Translations under genes and position numbers: made by a program | The notes under the pieces: generated by a model | The model's database searches: none | What the model was told of the DNA's origin: nothing | What the model saw: only the letters and a program-made list of their open reading frames with translations | In this document: piece by piece, positions 8,026-17,168 of the stretch | How positions within the stretch are numbered: position 1 is the stretch's first letter | How the letters are laid out: each line of letters opens with the position of its first letter | NCBI GenBank assembly: GCA_964425595.1 | Contig: CAYRMW010000002.1 | Span: 1 to 64,000, forward strand | Source of the DNA: Caccovicinus sp964425595 | GTDB taxonomy: Bacteria; Bacillota; Clostridia; Lachnospirales; Lachnospiraceae | Reading direction: 5' to 3' | DNA length: 64,000 bases

Positions 8026-8908
8026 GAAGATCAGCTGCGTGATCGTCAATTTTAATGACGCTGCGACTACAGAGAGGCTGGTGCGGCAGATCGTTTGCTA
8101 TTCGATCCTGGATGCGGTGGTGGTGGTGGATAACTGCTCCACCGACGATTCTGTAAGCCGTCTGAAGGCGATGGCGGCAGAGCTTGACCCGGAGAAGATC
8201 GTGGTCTTAACCTCCGCGGCAAACGGCGGATACGGGGCCGGAAACAACAAGGGCGTCCGCTATTCCTACGAGGTCCTTCAGATGGACTATGTGCTGATCG
8301 CCAATCCGGATGTGGAGTTTTCGGAGGACTGTGTGGCCCGTCTGGCCAGATTGTTTGAACGGCATGAGGACCTCGGCGCGGCGGCTGCGGTGATGGAGGA
8401 TCCGGTTTACGGGAAACAGAAAAACGGCTGGCCTCTTCTGGGCTTCTGGGGGGAGCTGGCGCGGACAGGGCCGGTCTGCCGCCGGCTTTTTCATTCTTTC
8501 CTGGAATACGGCGAAAAGGTGTACCGGGGGAAAAAGGCGGTTTATGTGGACGCGGTCCATGGATCTATGCTGATGGTGGACGCGGTGAAAATGATCGAGT
8601 GCGGCGGATACGATGAGCATGTGTTCCTCTACAATGAAGAGTCGATCCTGGGTTTTCGTATGCTGGAGCACGGCTATCGGACGGCCCTTCTGCTGACCGA
8701 TCACTACATACACCGGCATTCGGTGAGTATTGCGAAGACATACCGGGATGCGTGGGCCCGCCAGAAGCTGCGCAACGAAAGCGCTCTTTACTATTACCGG
8801 CATTACCTCCGGGCGAATCCACTGCAAATGCTGGCGGCCAGGGCGTTTTTCCGGATCGTCCGCCTGGAGATCTGGTTTTGCGGGAGCGTCCTGAAGATCA
8901 GGCGGTAG
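8012..8908 (+). CDS. Family 2 glycosyltransferase, rhamnosyltransferase-like
   Basis: Inverting GT-A transferase. ISCVIVNFND at the N terminus, VVVDNCSTDDS and the acceptor-side IANPDVEF motif place it with the RfbN/WbbL-type subgroup that often transfers rhamnose. The substrate is not decided by sequence. No transmembrane segment is evident, so it probably acts at the inner face of the membrane on a lipid-linked glycan. It overlaps the GT8 gene by 14 nt and is followed after 3 nt by the next transferase. Confidence 0.88.
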   Translation: MDGNKKISCVIVNFNDAATTERLVRQIVCYSILDAVVVVDNCSTDDSVSRLKAMAAELDPEKIVVLTSAANGGYGAGNNKGVRYSYEVLQMDYVLIANPDVEFSEDCVARLARLFERHEDLGAAAAVMEDPVYGKQKNGWPLLGFWGELARTGPVCRRLFHSFLEYGEKVYRGKKAVYVDAVHGSMLMVDAVKMIECGGYDEHVFLYNEESILGFRMLEHGYRTALLLTDHYIHRHSVSIAKTYRDAWARQKLRNESALYYYRHYLRANPLQMLAARAFFRIVRLEIWFCGSVLKIRR

Positions 8909-8911
8909 AGC

Positions 8912-10045
8912 ATGCAAAAAGGGGTTGGAGCGATGGAAGAGAGAAGAGAAGCGGCGCAGGGAACGCCCCGGGCGGTGAAAACAGAAAAAGAGAAGGGGAC
9001 GGCCGGAGAGGTGATCTCCATCGTGGTTCCGGTATACAATGCAGAAGCCTTCCTGGCGCGCTGCATCCGCTCTCTCCGGGAACAGACATACCCGAATCTG
9101 GATATCGTTCTGGTCGACGACGGGTCGAGCGACCAGTCTCTGGCGATCTGCCGTGCCGCAGCGGCGAAAGATGACAGGATCCGGGTAATTCACAAGGAAA
9201 ACGGCGGCGCGGCCAGCGCCAGAAATGCCGGGATCGCGGCGACGAAGGGCCGCTGGCTGATGCTGATCGACGGCGATGATTATATTCGCAGAGACATGGC
9301 GGAGGATCTCCTGGCGGCGGTAAAAAAGAGCGGCGCCCAGGCGGCGGTCTGCGGATTTGAGCGGGTGTTCGCCGACGGTGCTCCAGGAGAAGTCCATGCG
9401 CTGAGCGAAAAAAGCTGGGCGGGAGATCTTCACCGCTTTGGGGAAGAGATGCTGCTCCCGCTTTACCGGAACCTGATGCTGCGTACCCAGAGCAACAAGC
9501 TTTATGATCTGGAGATCATCCGCGGGAGGAAACTTTCCTACCCGGAAGGATTTTCGATCAACGAGGATATCTGGTTCTGCATCCGATATTTAAGCTTCTG
9601 CAAACGGGTGGTGTGCATCCCGGGAAGCTACCTTTATTATTGGCAGAACAGCCCGGGAGACAGCCTGATCAGCCGCTATCATCCGGAAGGGGTGGAAAGC
9701 TGCTTTCTTCTTTTGCAGGCGGTGGAAGCCTTTTTAAAACGGGCCAAAAGCTCGGTCCGGGTGCGAAACGCGATGGAAAATGAGATGCTTTTCCATATCT
9801 GCGGCTTTGCCGGCCATATTTACTATCGAAAGGCCAGCGGCCGAAAGGAGTGTCTGGCGTCTGTCCGCAGCCTCGCCGGACGAAGGGAATTCCGGCAGCT
9901 GCTAAGGCGGGTGAAGCCGAAAGGCGTGAAGAACCGGACGGCGGCCTTCCTCCTGGGACACCGGATGTGCCGGGTGTATCACTGGATGTGCCTGGTGGTT
10001 TATGGAAACCGGCGGGCGGCGTTTCGGAAACAGGGACGAAAGTAA
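8912..10045 (+). CDS. Family 2 glycosyltransferase
   Basis: Inverting GT-A transferase with ISIVVPVYNAE, IVLVDDGSSDQS and the catalytic-metal segment LMLIDGDDYI, the classic EpsJ/WcaA-like pattern. The first ~35 residues are charged and poorly conserved. An alternative ATG at 8933, preceded by GGAG, would remove seven of them; the ATG at 8912 is preceded only by a weak site. It is the third transferase of the cluster and likely acts on the same galactofuranose-containing glycan. Confidence 0.87.
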   Translation: MQKGVGAMEERREAAQGTPRAVKTEKEKGTAGEVISIVVPVYNAEAFLARCIRSLREQTYPNLDIVLVDDGSSDQSLAICRAAAAKDDRIRVIHKENGGAASARNAGIAATKGRWLMLIDGDDYIRRDMAEDLLAAVKKSGAQAAVCGFERVFADGAPGEVHALSEKSWAGDLHRFGEEMLLPLYRNLMLRTQSNKLYDLEIIRGRKLSYPEGFSINEDIWFCIRYLSFCKRVVCIPGSYLYYWQNSPGDSLISRYHPEGVESCFLLLQAVEAFLKRAKSSVRVRNAMENEMLFHICGFAGHIYYRKASGRKECLASVRSLAGRREFRQLLRRVKPKGVKNRTAAFLLGHRMCRVYHWMCLVVYGNRRAAFRKQGRK

Positions 10046-10104
10046 CTGACCGGCAGATTTTTCGCGGTGAACGTGCCGCGGACCAAACAGGAAGGACCAG
10101 GAGA

Positions 10105-11103
10105 ATGGAAGAAAACAAGAATCGGGATGACTCCCCCATCATGGTCAGCATCAGCTGCATCACGTTTAATCACGAACCCTATATCGCCCGGGCGCTGGAC
10201 AGTTTTCTGATGCAGAAGACGGATTTTCCGTTTGAGATTCTGGTGTACGATGACGCGTCCACGGACCGGACCCAGGAGATCATCCGGGAGTATGAGGCGA
10301 GGTATCCGAATATCATCAAGCCTTACTACCAGACGGAAAACCAGTACTCCAAGGGGAAATATAACGTGGAGGGATTCTATAATTACCCGAGGGCGGCCGG
10401 AAAATACATTGCCATGTGCGACGGGGACGATTACTGGACGGACGAGCATAAGCTGCAGATGCAGGTGGATTATATGGAGGCCCATCCGGAGTGCGCCATG
10501 TGCCTTCACGCGGCGCGGATCGAAACAGAGGAGCGGGCGGTACAGCAGCTGGAGATCCGGCCGTACCGGAAAAGCCGGGTGATCCCGGCGGAAAAGGTGA
10601 TCGATAAGCCGTCGAATTACCCTACGGCATCCCTGTTGTTCCGGACGGCATATACCAGGGATCTCCAGGATTACTATTATGTAAGCCCTGTGGGGGATAT
10701 CCCGATCCAGATCCACATGGCGGCGAAGGGGACGGTTTATTATATGGACCGGCAGATGTCCGTGTACCGGCAGGGCGTATCCGTGTCCTGGAGCGCGCTG
10801 ATGAAGCAGGGCAATTATAAACAGAACCTGATCGACCATCACAATGCCATGCGGGTGATGTACCGGGGATTTTCCCGGGAAACCGGCGGAAAATACGACC
10901 GTGCCATCGAGCGGGCGTGCCGGAGGATGGATTTTCTCACTTGTATCAATGTCAAGGAATACGCGGAGGCCCTGGCGCCGGGATACCGGTGCTTTTTTCG
11001 GGAGCTTCCCTTAAGGACCAGGGCGCTGATCCTCTTTGAGATGAAAGCGCCGGGGCTTTACCGGTGGGTTCGCAGGAAGGTATACGGCGAAGAGCGGGGA
11101 TAG
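10105..11103 (+). CDS. Family 2 glycosyltransferase
   Basis: Inverting GT-A transferase. VSISCITFNHEPYIARALDSFLMQ, ILVYDDASTDRTQEII and MCDGDDYWT are the nucleotide-sugar-binding motifs of the GT2 group that transfers to capsule or teichoic-type glycans. The open frame extends upstream to 9850 inside the previous gene, but the protein homology begins at ATG 10105, which has AGGAG and GGAAGG just upstream. The chosen protein has 332 residues. It is 16 nt from the flippase gene. Confidence 0.87.
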   Translation: MEENKNRDDSPIMVSISCITFNHEPYIARALDSFLMQKTDFPFEILVYDDASTDRTQEIIREYEARYPNIIKPYYQTENQYSKGKYNVEGFYNYPRAAGKYIAMCDGDDYWTDEHKLQMQVDYMEAHPECAMCLHAARIETEERAVQQLEIRPYRKSRVIPAEKVIDKPSNYPTASLLFRTAYTRDLQDYYYVSPVGDIPIQIHMAAKGTVYYMDRQMSVYRQGVSVSWSALMKQGNYKQNLIDHHNAMRVMYRGFSRETGGKYDRAIERACRRMDFLTCINVKEYAEALAPGYRCFFRELPLRTRALILFEMKAPGLYRWVRRKVYGEERG

Positions 11104-11119
11104 AAAGGACATTCAGCGG

Positions 11120-12580
11120 ATGAACGAGAGAGGGACGAAGAGCCAGATCATTAACGGCCTGTTCTGGAAAGTCATGGAAAACGGGGGGGCGCAGGGGATA
11201 CAGTTTGTCATATCGATTCTTCTGGCCAGACTGCTTTCGGCGGAAGAATATGGTGTCGTTAATCTGGTACTGATCTTTGTCACCATTGCCAACGTCATTG
11301 TGCAGAACGGTTTCGGCACGGCGCTGATCCAGAAAAGGGAGGCGGACCAGCGGGATTATTCTTCGGTCTTTTATGTTAATCTGGCGGCGGCCTGCGTGAT
11401 CTATCTGCTGCTGGTTCTTTGCGCGCCGTGGATCGCGGATTTTTATGATAATCCGCAGATGACGCGCATTGTGCGGATCCTGTCCCTTGTGCTTTTCCCC
11501 GGGGCGGTGATTTCCGTGCAGAGCGCGTATGTTTCCCGGAAGATGGAATTCCGGGGACTGTGCATCTCGACCATGGCGGCGGCCCTGGTTTCCGGCGCGG
11601 TGGGCGTGGCCATGGCTGCCATGGGCTTTGGCGTCTGGGCCCTGGTGGGCCAGCAGCTCCTGTATTATCTGGTGCTCATGGCCGTGCTGTTTTTGACGGT
11701 GCCGTGGCGCCCGAAGGCGGTCTTTGCCGCAAAACGGGTGGGAACGATGTTTAGCTTTGGCTGGAAGCTTTTGTGCGCCTCTCTGGTGGATTCCCTGTTT
11801 ACGAACCTTTACGGGCTGGTGGTGGGCAAGATCTACGATGAGACGGCCATGGGCATATACAGCCGGGGAGAACAGTTCCCGAAGCTGATCGTGACGAACC
11901 TGGGCACGGCGATCCAGGCCGTGATGCTGCCGGCCCTTTCTGCCCGTCAGACGCATCCGGACCAGGTGGTGAGCCTGCTGCGGCGGGCGATCAAGACCAG
12001 CGTCTTTCTGGTGCTTCCCATGATGGCCGGCCTTGCCGCGACGGCAGACAATCTGGTCCTGGTTCTTCTGGGAGAGAAATGGCTGGCCTGCGTGCCTTTC
12101 CTGCAGATATCCTGTCTGGCGTACGCCGTTTATCCTATGGATGTGGCCAATCTCCAGGCCTTAAACGCCATGGGACGAAGCGATGTGTTCCTGAAGCTGG
12201 AGATCGTCAAAAAGGTGGTGGGCGTGGCTGTCCTTCTTTGCAGCATGCGCTGCGGCGCGGTAGCCTTTATCGCCTGGAAGGCGGCGGGAGATTTTCTGTG
12301 TACCTTTATCAATGCCTGGCCGAATCAGCGGCTTTTGGGCTACCATATCCGTCAGATGTGGCGGGATATTCTGCCCTCGCTGGCGGTGTCTGTGCTGATG
12401 GGGGGCATCGTGTATGCCAGCCGGCTCGCGCTGCCGGCCGGCATCGCAGGGCTGGCTGGTCAGGTGGCGCTGGGGGCCGCTGTTTATCTGCTGTTGTCCT
12501 GGCTCTTTAAACTGGAAAGCTTCCTCTACCTGTGGGATCTGGTGTGGAAAAAGCTTTCCGGGAAGATGTACAGCGCGTGA
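11120..12580 (+). CDS. Polysaccharide flippase, Wzx/WzxC-like
   Basis: Integral membrane exporter of the MOP superfamily that flips undecaprenyl-linked glycan units across the membrane. At 486 residues with about 12-14 hydrophobic segments and an N terminus reading GLFWKVMENGGAQGIQFVISILLARLL, it matches the polysaccharide-biosynthesis protein family. It closes the glycan cluster. No polymerase, chain-length regulator or initiating sugar-phosphate transferase is seen nearby, so these must be encoded elsewhere or the glycan is not polymerised by a Wzy route. Confidence 0.9.
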   Translation: MNERGTKSQIINGLFWKVMENGGAQGIQFVISILLARLLSAEEYGVVNLVLIFVTIANVIVQNGFGTALIQKREADQRDYSSVFYVNLAAACVIYLLLVLCAPWIADFYDNPQMTRIVRILSLVLFPGAVISVQSAYVSRKMEFRGLCISTMAAALVSGAVGVAMAAMGFGVWALVGQQLLYYLVLMAVLFLTVPWRPKAVFAAKRVGTMFSFGWKLLCASLVDSLFTNLYGLVVGKIYDETAMGIYSRGEQFPKLIVTNLGTAIQAVMLPALSARQTHPDQVVSLLRRAIKTSVFLVLPMMAGLAATADNLVLVLLGEKWLACVPFLQISCLAYAVYPMDVANLQALNAMGRSDVFLKLEIVKKVVGVAVLLCSMRCGAVAFIAWKAAGDFLCTFINAWPNQRLLGYHIRQMWRDILPSLAVSVLMGGIVYASRLALPAGIAGLAGQVALGAAVYLLLSWLFKLESFLYLWDLVWKKLSGKMYSA

Positions 12581-12581
12581 T

Positions 12582-12604
12582 GGCGGGGGCAGAAGCGCCC
12601 CGCC
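12582..12604. terminator. GC-rich hairpin between converging genes
   Basis: GGCGGGG (12582-12588) pairs with CCCCGCC (12598-12604) in the 29-nt gap between the flippase and the LacI regulator. No T-run follows on either strand, so termination is only possible, not certain. Confidence 0.4.
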
Positions 12605-12609
12605 GCGGC

Positions 12610-13629
12610 TTAAAACAGCGACACCACGGACTGCCGCTCGACAATTTCGACGTCCATTTTCGCATGGCCGGATTCCTTCGGGGATCCGGCCTTTATTGCT
12701 TCCAGGAGAAGGCGGACGGCGGTTTTTGCCTTCTCGGGGATGTTCTGCGAGATGGAGGTGAGCTTCGGAACGGTGTACTGGCAGAGCTTCAGGTTGTCAT
12801 AACCGACGACGGATAAGTCGATCGGGATCCGATAGCCGCTGAGCCTGGCGCCCTCCATCACGCCGATGGCGCTGATGTCGGCGGTCGTGACCACGGCGGT
12901 GATTTCATTTCTGCCGCCGGCGATCCGCTTTCCGGCTTCGATCCCGCCCTCATAGGAGGGCGGGAAGGGAAAGACATACTCCGGCCGGAAGGGGATGCCG
13001 CTTTCCTCCAGAGCCTGGCAGTATCCACGGAACCGGCTGGTAAGAAGGGCGTTTCCCTCGTAGTCTGCCACAAAGGCGATGTGGTCGTGTCCGTGGTTGA
13101 TCATGTATTTGGTGGACAGATACAGTCCTTTCCGGTCGTCGGAGGTCACATTAATGACGCCGGGCAGCGTCAGCGAGCTGTCGAAGACGGCCACGGGACA
13201 GGGACACCGGGCGGAGAAGGATTCCAGGCAATCCTGGAAATCGGGATACAGGAAAATGATGCCGTCCACATTCCAGTTCTTCAGCAGTACCATAATATCC
13301 GACTGCTGGGAGATGGCCCGGACCATGGTGTAGTAGCCGTTCCGGCGCAGTTCCCGTTCGATGGTTCCGATCATGGTGCTGATGTAGGGATTCTCCAGAT
13401 AGTTTTCCTGCTCTTCCGATTCATCCGCGGTAATGAGGATCCCGATAATGTTGGATGTTTTATTGGTAAGGCTGCGGGCGCTTAAGTTCGGCACGTAGCC
13501 GCATTCTTTGATGATGGCGTTCACCTTTTCAATGGTTTGGGCGGATACACGGTTATGTTTTCCGTTGATCACATTGGATACGGTCATCATGCTGACACCT
13601 GCCCGTTCGGCAATATCTTTTAAAGTCAT
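12610..13629 (-). CDS. LacI-family transcriptional regulator of the alpha-glucoside locus
   Basis: N-terminal helix-turn-helix (MTLKDIAERAGVSMMTVSNVINGK) followed by a periplasmic-binding-protein-like effector domain, 339 residues in all. It is divergent from the binding protein/permease/GH31/GH13 genes and most likely represses them until a maltose- or isomaltose-type sugar binds. A perfect LacI-type palindrome (13839-13850) lies in the promoter region of those genes, and an imperfect inverted repeat lies downstream of this gene's own -10 (13655-13683), so autoregulation is likely. The effector sugar is unknown. Confidence 0.92.
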   Translation of the reverse strand: MTLKDIAERAGVSMMTVSNVINGKHNRVSAQTIEKVNAIIKECGYVPNLSARSLTNKTSNIIGILITADESEEQENYLENPYISTMIGTIERELRRNGYYTMVRAISQQSDIMVLLKNWNVDGIIFLYPDFQDCLESFSARCPCPVAVFDSSLTLPGVINVTSDDRKGLYLSTKYMINHGHDHIAFVADYEGNALLTSRFRGYCQALEESGIPFRPEYVFPFPPSYEGGIEAGKRIAGGRNEITAVVTTADISAIGVMEGARLSGYRIPIDLSVVGYDNLKLCQYTVPKLTSISQNIPEKAKTAVRLLLEAIKAGSPKESGHAKMDVEIVERQSVVSLF

Positions 13630-13654
13630 AAATTTCGGCCTTCCTTCATCTGCA

Positions 13655-13715
13655 TTTAGTAAACAAACGGTAGGTTTATTAAATACAGTATAACGAATCG
13701 TCAGAAAAAAGTCAA
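13655..13715 (-). promoter_or_regulatory. Promoter of the lacI-type gene with candidate operator
   Basis: On the minus strand, TTGACT (13715-13710) and TATACT (13692-13687) are 17 bp apart. Between the -10 and the start codon, an inverted repeat of 10-bp arms (13655-13664 with 13674-13683, 9 of 10 matching, 9-bp spacer) could be an autoregulatory site. Confidence 0.7.
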
Positions 13716-13800
13716 TGCCAAGAACTTGGTGATAAAACCGGTGTTATGCATAAAAATAAGTGACAAAAATCATGCATAATGCCGAAAACAAAAAAAGAAA

Positions 13801-13850
13801 TTGACAAGACATGTGAGCGATGATACCTTTATTATAGATTTAGCGCTAAA
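13801..13850 (+). promoter_or_regulatory. Promoter region and LacI-type operator of the alpha-glucoside operon
   Basis: TTGACA lies at 13801-13806. The matching -10 is unclear (TACCTT at 13824-13829 by spacing, or the AT-rich TTATAGAT that follows). The perfect 12-bp palindrome TTTAGCGCTAAA at 13839-13850 has the central CpG typical of LacI-family operators and sits at about the start of transcription. Confidence 0.65.
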
Positions 13851-13916
13851 CCCAAAGAAACGAAGATTGACAAGATAATCAGGAACGACCCTGACAGGAA
13901 AGGAAGGTATTGGTTT

Positions 13917-15287
13917 ATGAAAAAAAGAGTAATTGCATTGGCGGCGGCGGTATCTGCGGCAGTGACCGGCCTGTATGGCTGCGGCAGCGGAACGGGGAGT
14001 TCGGTCGCTGAGGAGACTGCGGCGGCAGAGGTCCCTACGGAGCCCTTTGGCGATACGATCCAGTATGATCCGTCGGAGGCGGTAAATAACGGGGAAAGCA
14101 TCACCATTGAATTCTGGGAGTGGGGGAGTGACGATCTGTTCCAGGAGGTGATCGACGGTTATATGGCGATCCATCCCAATGTGACCATTAAACTGGTGAA
14201 TAACCCCTGGGACGATTACTGGACGAAGCTTCCGCTGGCTTTGGACGGAGACAGCGGTCCGGCGCTCTTTAATGTACACAACAGCTACCACGAGAATATC
14301 ATCAATTACATGGCTCCCCTGGAGATCCCTCTGGAGGATCTGCGGGCGGACTTTAACGGCGTGGACGCCCATGTGATCGATGGAGAAGTGTACTATATTG
14401 ATTATGGCATGATGACCGGTTCCATTTATTACAATAAGGACATGTGGGAAGCGGCGGGTCTGACGGATGAAGATATTCCGACCACCTGGGATGAGCTGCG
14501 GGAAGTGGCGAAGAAACTGACTATCCGCGATGGCGACACGCTGATCCAGGCCGGACTGAATTTTAATGACGAGTACGAGAATTATCTTCTGGGATTAAAC
14601 TATCAGCTGGGCGAGAATCTGTTCCAGGAAGACGGGACCACACCGAACGTAAACAGCGACGCGATGAAGCAGATTTTGCAGATGCTGGTGGACATCTACG
14701 AAGTGGACGGAAGCGGCTCGGCAGATTTTGGCGACAATGGGGCGGACAGCTTCGGACAGGGGCAGAGCGCCATGGTTCTCCAGTGGGGGCATTATTACAA
14801 TACATTGAACACGACCTGGACGGATATCAACTACGGTGTGTTTGAACTGCCCACCTTTGAAGAAGGCACGCCGTACGCTTACGACCGCTACAACGGCGAG
14901 TCCACATTCGGCGTGAACAAGAACGCGCCGGAGGATCAGCAGGCCGTAGCCCAGGACTTCATCAAATACTTCCTGGCAAATGACGATGCGCAGGTGGCGT
15001 TTAATCTGGCCATGAGCACCTTCCCGGCAAAGAAATCGCTGGCGGATAATGAAGAGATCCTGGCAAACCCGGCTCTGGCTGTTCTGGCTGAGCACATTGA
15101 CCGGTATATCTGGCCGGGCTCGATGCCTTCTACCATGGAGACCTCCCTTAACAAGGCGGGAGAGGATGTGTTCTATAATGGTGTTGACATTGAGACGGCG
15201 TTAGAGGAGGCGCAGGAGAATATTATCCGGGATATGCAGGGCACTACGTTTGTCTCGGTTGAAGACCAGTATACTTACGCGGAGTAA
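13917..15287 (+). CDS. Sugar ABC importer binding lipoprotein, MalE/UgpB type
   Basis: Extracytoplasmic sugar-binding component of a CUT1-type importer. The signal peptide ends in a lipobox (LYGC, Cys22), and the remaining ~430 residues fit the extracellular solute-binding family 1 fold. It precedes the MalF- and MalG-type permeases and two alpha-glucosidases, so the ligand is probably an alpha-glucoside or maltodextrin. No ATPase gene is in the locus; a shared MsmX-type ATPase elsewhere is expected, as in other Firmicutes. A hairpin with T-run directly downstream probably makes this gene more expressed than the permeases. Confidence 0.92.
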   Translation: MKKRVIALAAAVSAAVTGLYGCGSGTGSSVAEETAAAEVPTEPFGDTIQYDPSEAVNNGESITIEFWEWGSDDLFQEVIDGYMAIHPNVTIKLVNNPWDDYWTKLPLALDGDSGPALFNVHNSYHENIINYMAPLEIPLEDLRADFNGVDAHVIDGEVYYIDYGMMTGSIYYNKDMWEAAGLTDEDIPTTWDELREVAKKLTIRDGDTLIQAGLNFNDEYENYLLGLNYQLGENLFQEDGTTPNVNSDAMKQILQMLVDIYEVDGSGSADFGDNGADSFGQGQSAMVLQWGHYYNTLNTTWTDINYGVFELPTFEEGTPYAYDRYNGESTFGVNKNAPEDQQAVAQDFIKYFLANDDAQVAFNLAMSTFPAKKSLADNEEILANPALAVLAEHIDRYIWPGSMPSTMETSLNKAGEDVFYNGVDIETALEEAQENIIRDMQGTTFVSVEDQYTYAE

Positions 15288-15297
15288 AGCAGCATGC

Positions 15298-15347
15298 GCC
15301 GCCGGCAGGCTTTCCGGATGAACGGACATGCGCCGGCGGCGGTTTTT
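15298..15347 (+). terminator. Intra-operon terminator-like hairpin
   Basis: GCCGCCGGC (15298-15306) pairs with GCCGGCGGC (15332-15340) and is followed by GGTTTTT. It lies between the binding-protein gene and the permeases, so partial read-through would give an excess of binding protein. Confidence 0.7.
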
Positions 15348-15384
15348 ACGGTAAAGCGGACCGGGATCGAAAGGAGGAACCGCT

Positions 15385-16263
15385 GTGTTTAAGAAATCTT
15401 ATCCCCTGCAGAGCAAAAGTGAGATTATCCTGCGCAATATCGTCGTGATGGCCATGGTGATCTTTTTTACGGTGTTTCTGGTCGTGCCCATTGTCATTGC
15501 TTTCGCGGGAAGCTTCCATGAGTGGAACCCGCTGAGCGGAACCTATCGTTTCCTTGGCCTGGAAAATTACCGGAATATTTTTACCAGCGCCCTTTTCGGA
15601 AAAGCCATGTTAAACACGGTGATCTTTTCCGTGGTGGCCATCATTTTCCGGCTGATCCTGGGGCTGGGGATCGCCTGCGCCATTTATTCGACGCTGATCC
15701 GGTTCAAGAGCTTTTACCGCGCGATTTATTACATGCCGGTAGTTACGCCCATGGTGGCGGTGGCCTTTGTATGGAAATTTATGTATAATCCCCAGATCGG
15801 CGTGATCAATCAGTTCCTGGGGACCAGCATCAACTGGCTGAAAAATTCTTCAACGGCTCTGGGCGCCGTGATCGTGATGACGATCTGGAAGGATTTCGGT
15901 TATGCCGTGGTGATGTACATGGCTGGTCTGTATTCGCTTCCCATGGACGTGATGGAGGCGGCCAAGGTGGACGGCGCCAGCAGCATGCAGACGTTCCGCT
16001 ATATTACGCTGCCCCTGCTTAAGCCGATGACGCTGTTTGTGGTGATCACCTCGATCATTTCCTATCTCCAGGCCTATGTGCAGATCCTGATCATGACAGA
16101 AGGCGGACCGGGAACGGCCACATACCTGGCATCCTACATTATCTATGATGAGGCGTTTGTAAAATATAACTTCGGCTATGCATCCGCCCTTTCCTTTGTG
16201 CTGTTTGTGTTTACGGCGGTGTTTACGTGGCTGTCATTCCGGGTTTCCGGCTCGAAAAGTTAA
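15385..16263 (+). CDS. Sugar ABC importer permease, MalF type
   Basis: First membrane subunit of the CUT1 sugar importer, 292 residues with about six transmembrane segments. The cytoplasmic EAA loop reads DVMEAAKVDGASSMQTFRYITLP, the ATPase docking motif. Start is GTG 15385; AGGAGG at 15372-15377 lies 7 nt upstream and no better ATG is near. The next permease follows after 13 nt. Confidence 0.92.
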   Translation: MFKKSYPLQSKSEIILRNIVVMAMVIFFTVFLVVPIVIAFAGSFHEWNPLSGTYRFLGLENYRNIFTSALFGKAMLNTVIFSVVAIIFRLILGLGIACAIYSTLIRFKSFYRAIYYMPVVTPMVAVAFVWKFMYNPQIGVINQFLGTSINWLKNSSTALGAVIVMTIWKDFGYAVVMYMAGLYSLPMDVMEAAKVDGASSMQTFRYITLPLLKPMTLFVVITSIISYLQAYVQILIMTEGGPGTATYLASYIIYDEAFVKYNFGYASALSFVLFVFTAVFTWLSFRVSGSKS

Positions 16264-16276
16264 GGAGGTCAGGTCC

Positions 16277-17098
16277 ATGAGAAAGAAAATCAGCAGTATT
16301 GTATTGAATGTTGTGCTCCTGCTGCTGGGACTGGCGACGGTATATCCCTTTGTCTGGATGCTGTGCTCCTCCTTTAAGCAGAACAAGGAGATCATGGCGC
16401 TGGAACAGCATCTTCTGCCCCAGAAGTTCATCACTGACAATTACATCAACATGAACGCGCATTTTAATTTCCTGCGCTTTTTCGCGAACAGCTTGTTGAT
16501 CACGGTGGTGACGACCGTTATCGTCCTCTACACCAGCACCATCTGCGGCTTTGTGCTGAGCAAATATCGGTTTAAGGGACGAAACCTTCTGTTCGGGTTC
16601 GTGCTGTCTACCATGATGATCCCCTGGTGCGTTACGATCATCCCCAAGTATTCCATGATCCGGGCGTTCGGCTGGATGGACAGTTATGCGGCCCTGATCA
16701 TCCCGGCCATGTTCAGCGGGTTCGGGATTTTCATGATGAAGCAGCACATCGCCTCCATTCCGGACGAGATCATGGAAGCGGCCCGGATCGACGGCGCCAA
16801 TGAATTTTATATTTTCCATCAGATTATTTTCCCCATGGCCAAGAACGGCATCTCCAGCATCGCGATCTTCCAGTTTTTGTGGGCATGGGAGGACTACCTC
16901 TGGCCTTACCTGATGATCAACAGTCAGGAAAAGCAGGTTCTGGCAGTGGGACTGAAGATGTTCAACGGGCAGTACTCCACCGACTATGGCGCGCTGTTTG
17001 CGGCAACCACCATTTCCATCATTCCGGTGCTGCTGATCTATCTTTTCTTCCAGAAGAGGTTTATCGCGGGCATCGCGGCGTCGGCCGTGAAGGGATAG
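16277..17098 (+). CDS. Sugar ABC importer permease, MalG type
   Basis: Second membrane subunit of the sugar importer, 273 residues with about six transmembrane segments and the EAA loop EIMEAARIDGANEFYIFHQIIFP. ATG 16277 is preceded by AAGGAGG; the frame stays open upstream into the MalF gene but without homology. The importer is completed by an ATPase encoded elsewhere. Confidence 0.92.
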   Translation: MRKKISSIVLNVVLLLLGLATVYPFVWMLCSSFKQNKEIMALEQHLLPQKFITDNYINMNAHFNFLRFFANSLLITVVTTVIVLYTSTICGFVLSKYRFKGRNLLFGFVLSTMMIPWCVTIIPKYSMIRAFGWMDSYAALIIPAMFSGFGIFMMKQHIASIPDEIMEAARIDGANEFYIFHQIIFPMAKNGISSIAIFQFLWAWEDYLWPYLMINSQEKQVLAVGLKMFNGQYSTDYGALFAATTISIIPVLLIYLFFQKRFIAGIAASAVKG

Positions 17099-17168
17099 AT
17101 GGAGCCTCGAACCGTCTGTTCATCACCGGTTTTATGTGGTAAAATTACGGAAGCAAGGAGAGAGAAGG

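Noticed and set aside
8207..9433. 408-codon open frame on the minus strand
   Set aside because: Antisense to two clear glycosyltransferase genes, with no motifs and no ribosome binding site.
9850..10104. N-terminal extension of the fourth glycosyltransferase
   Set aside because: It overlaps the previous gene in another frame, has no homology, and ATG 10105 has a better context.
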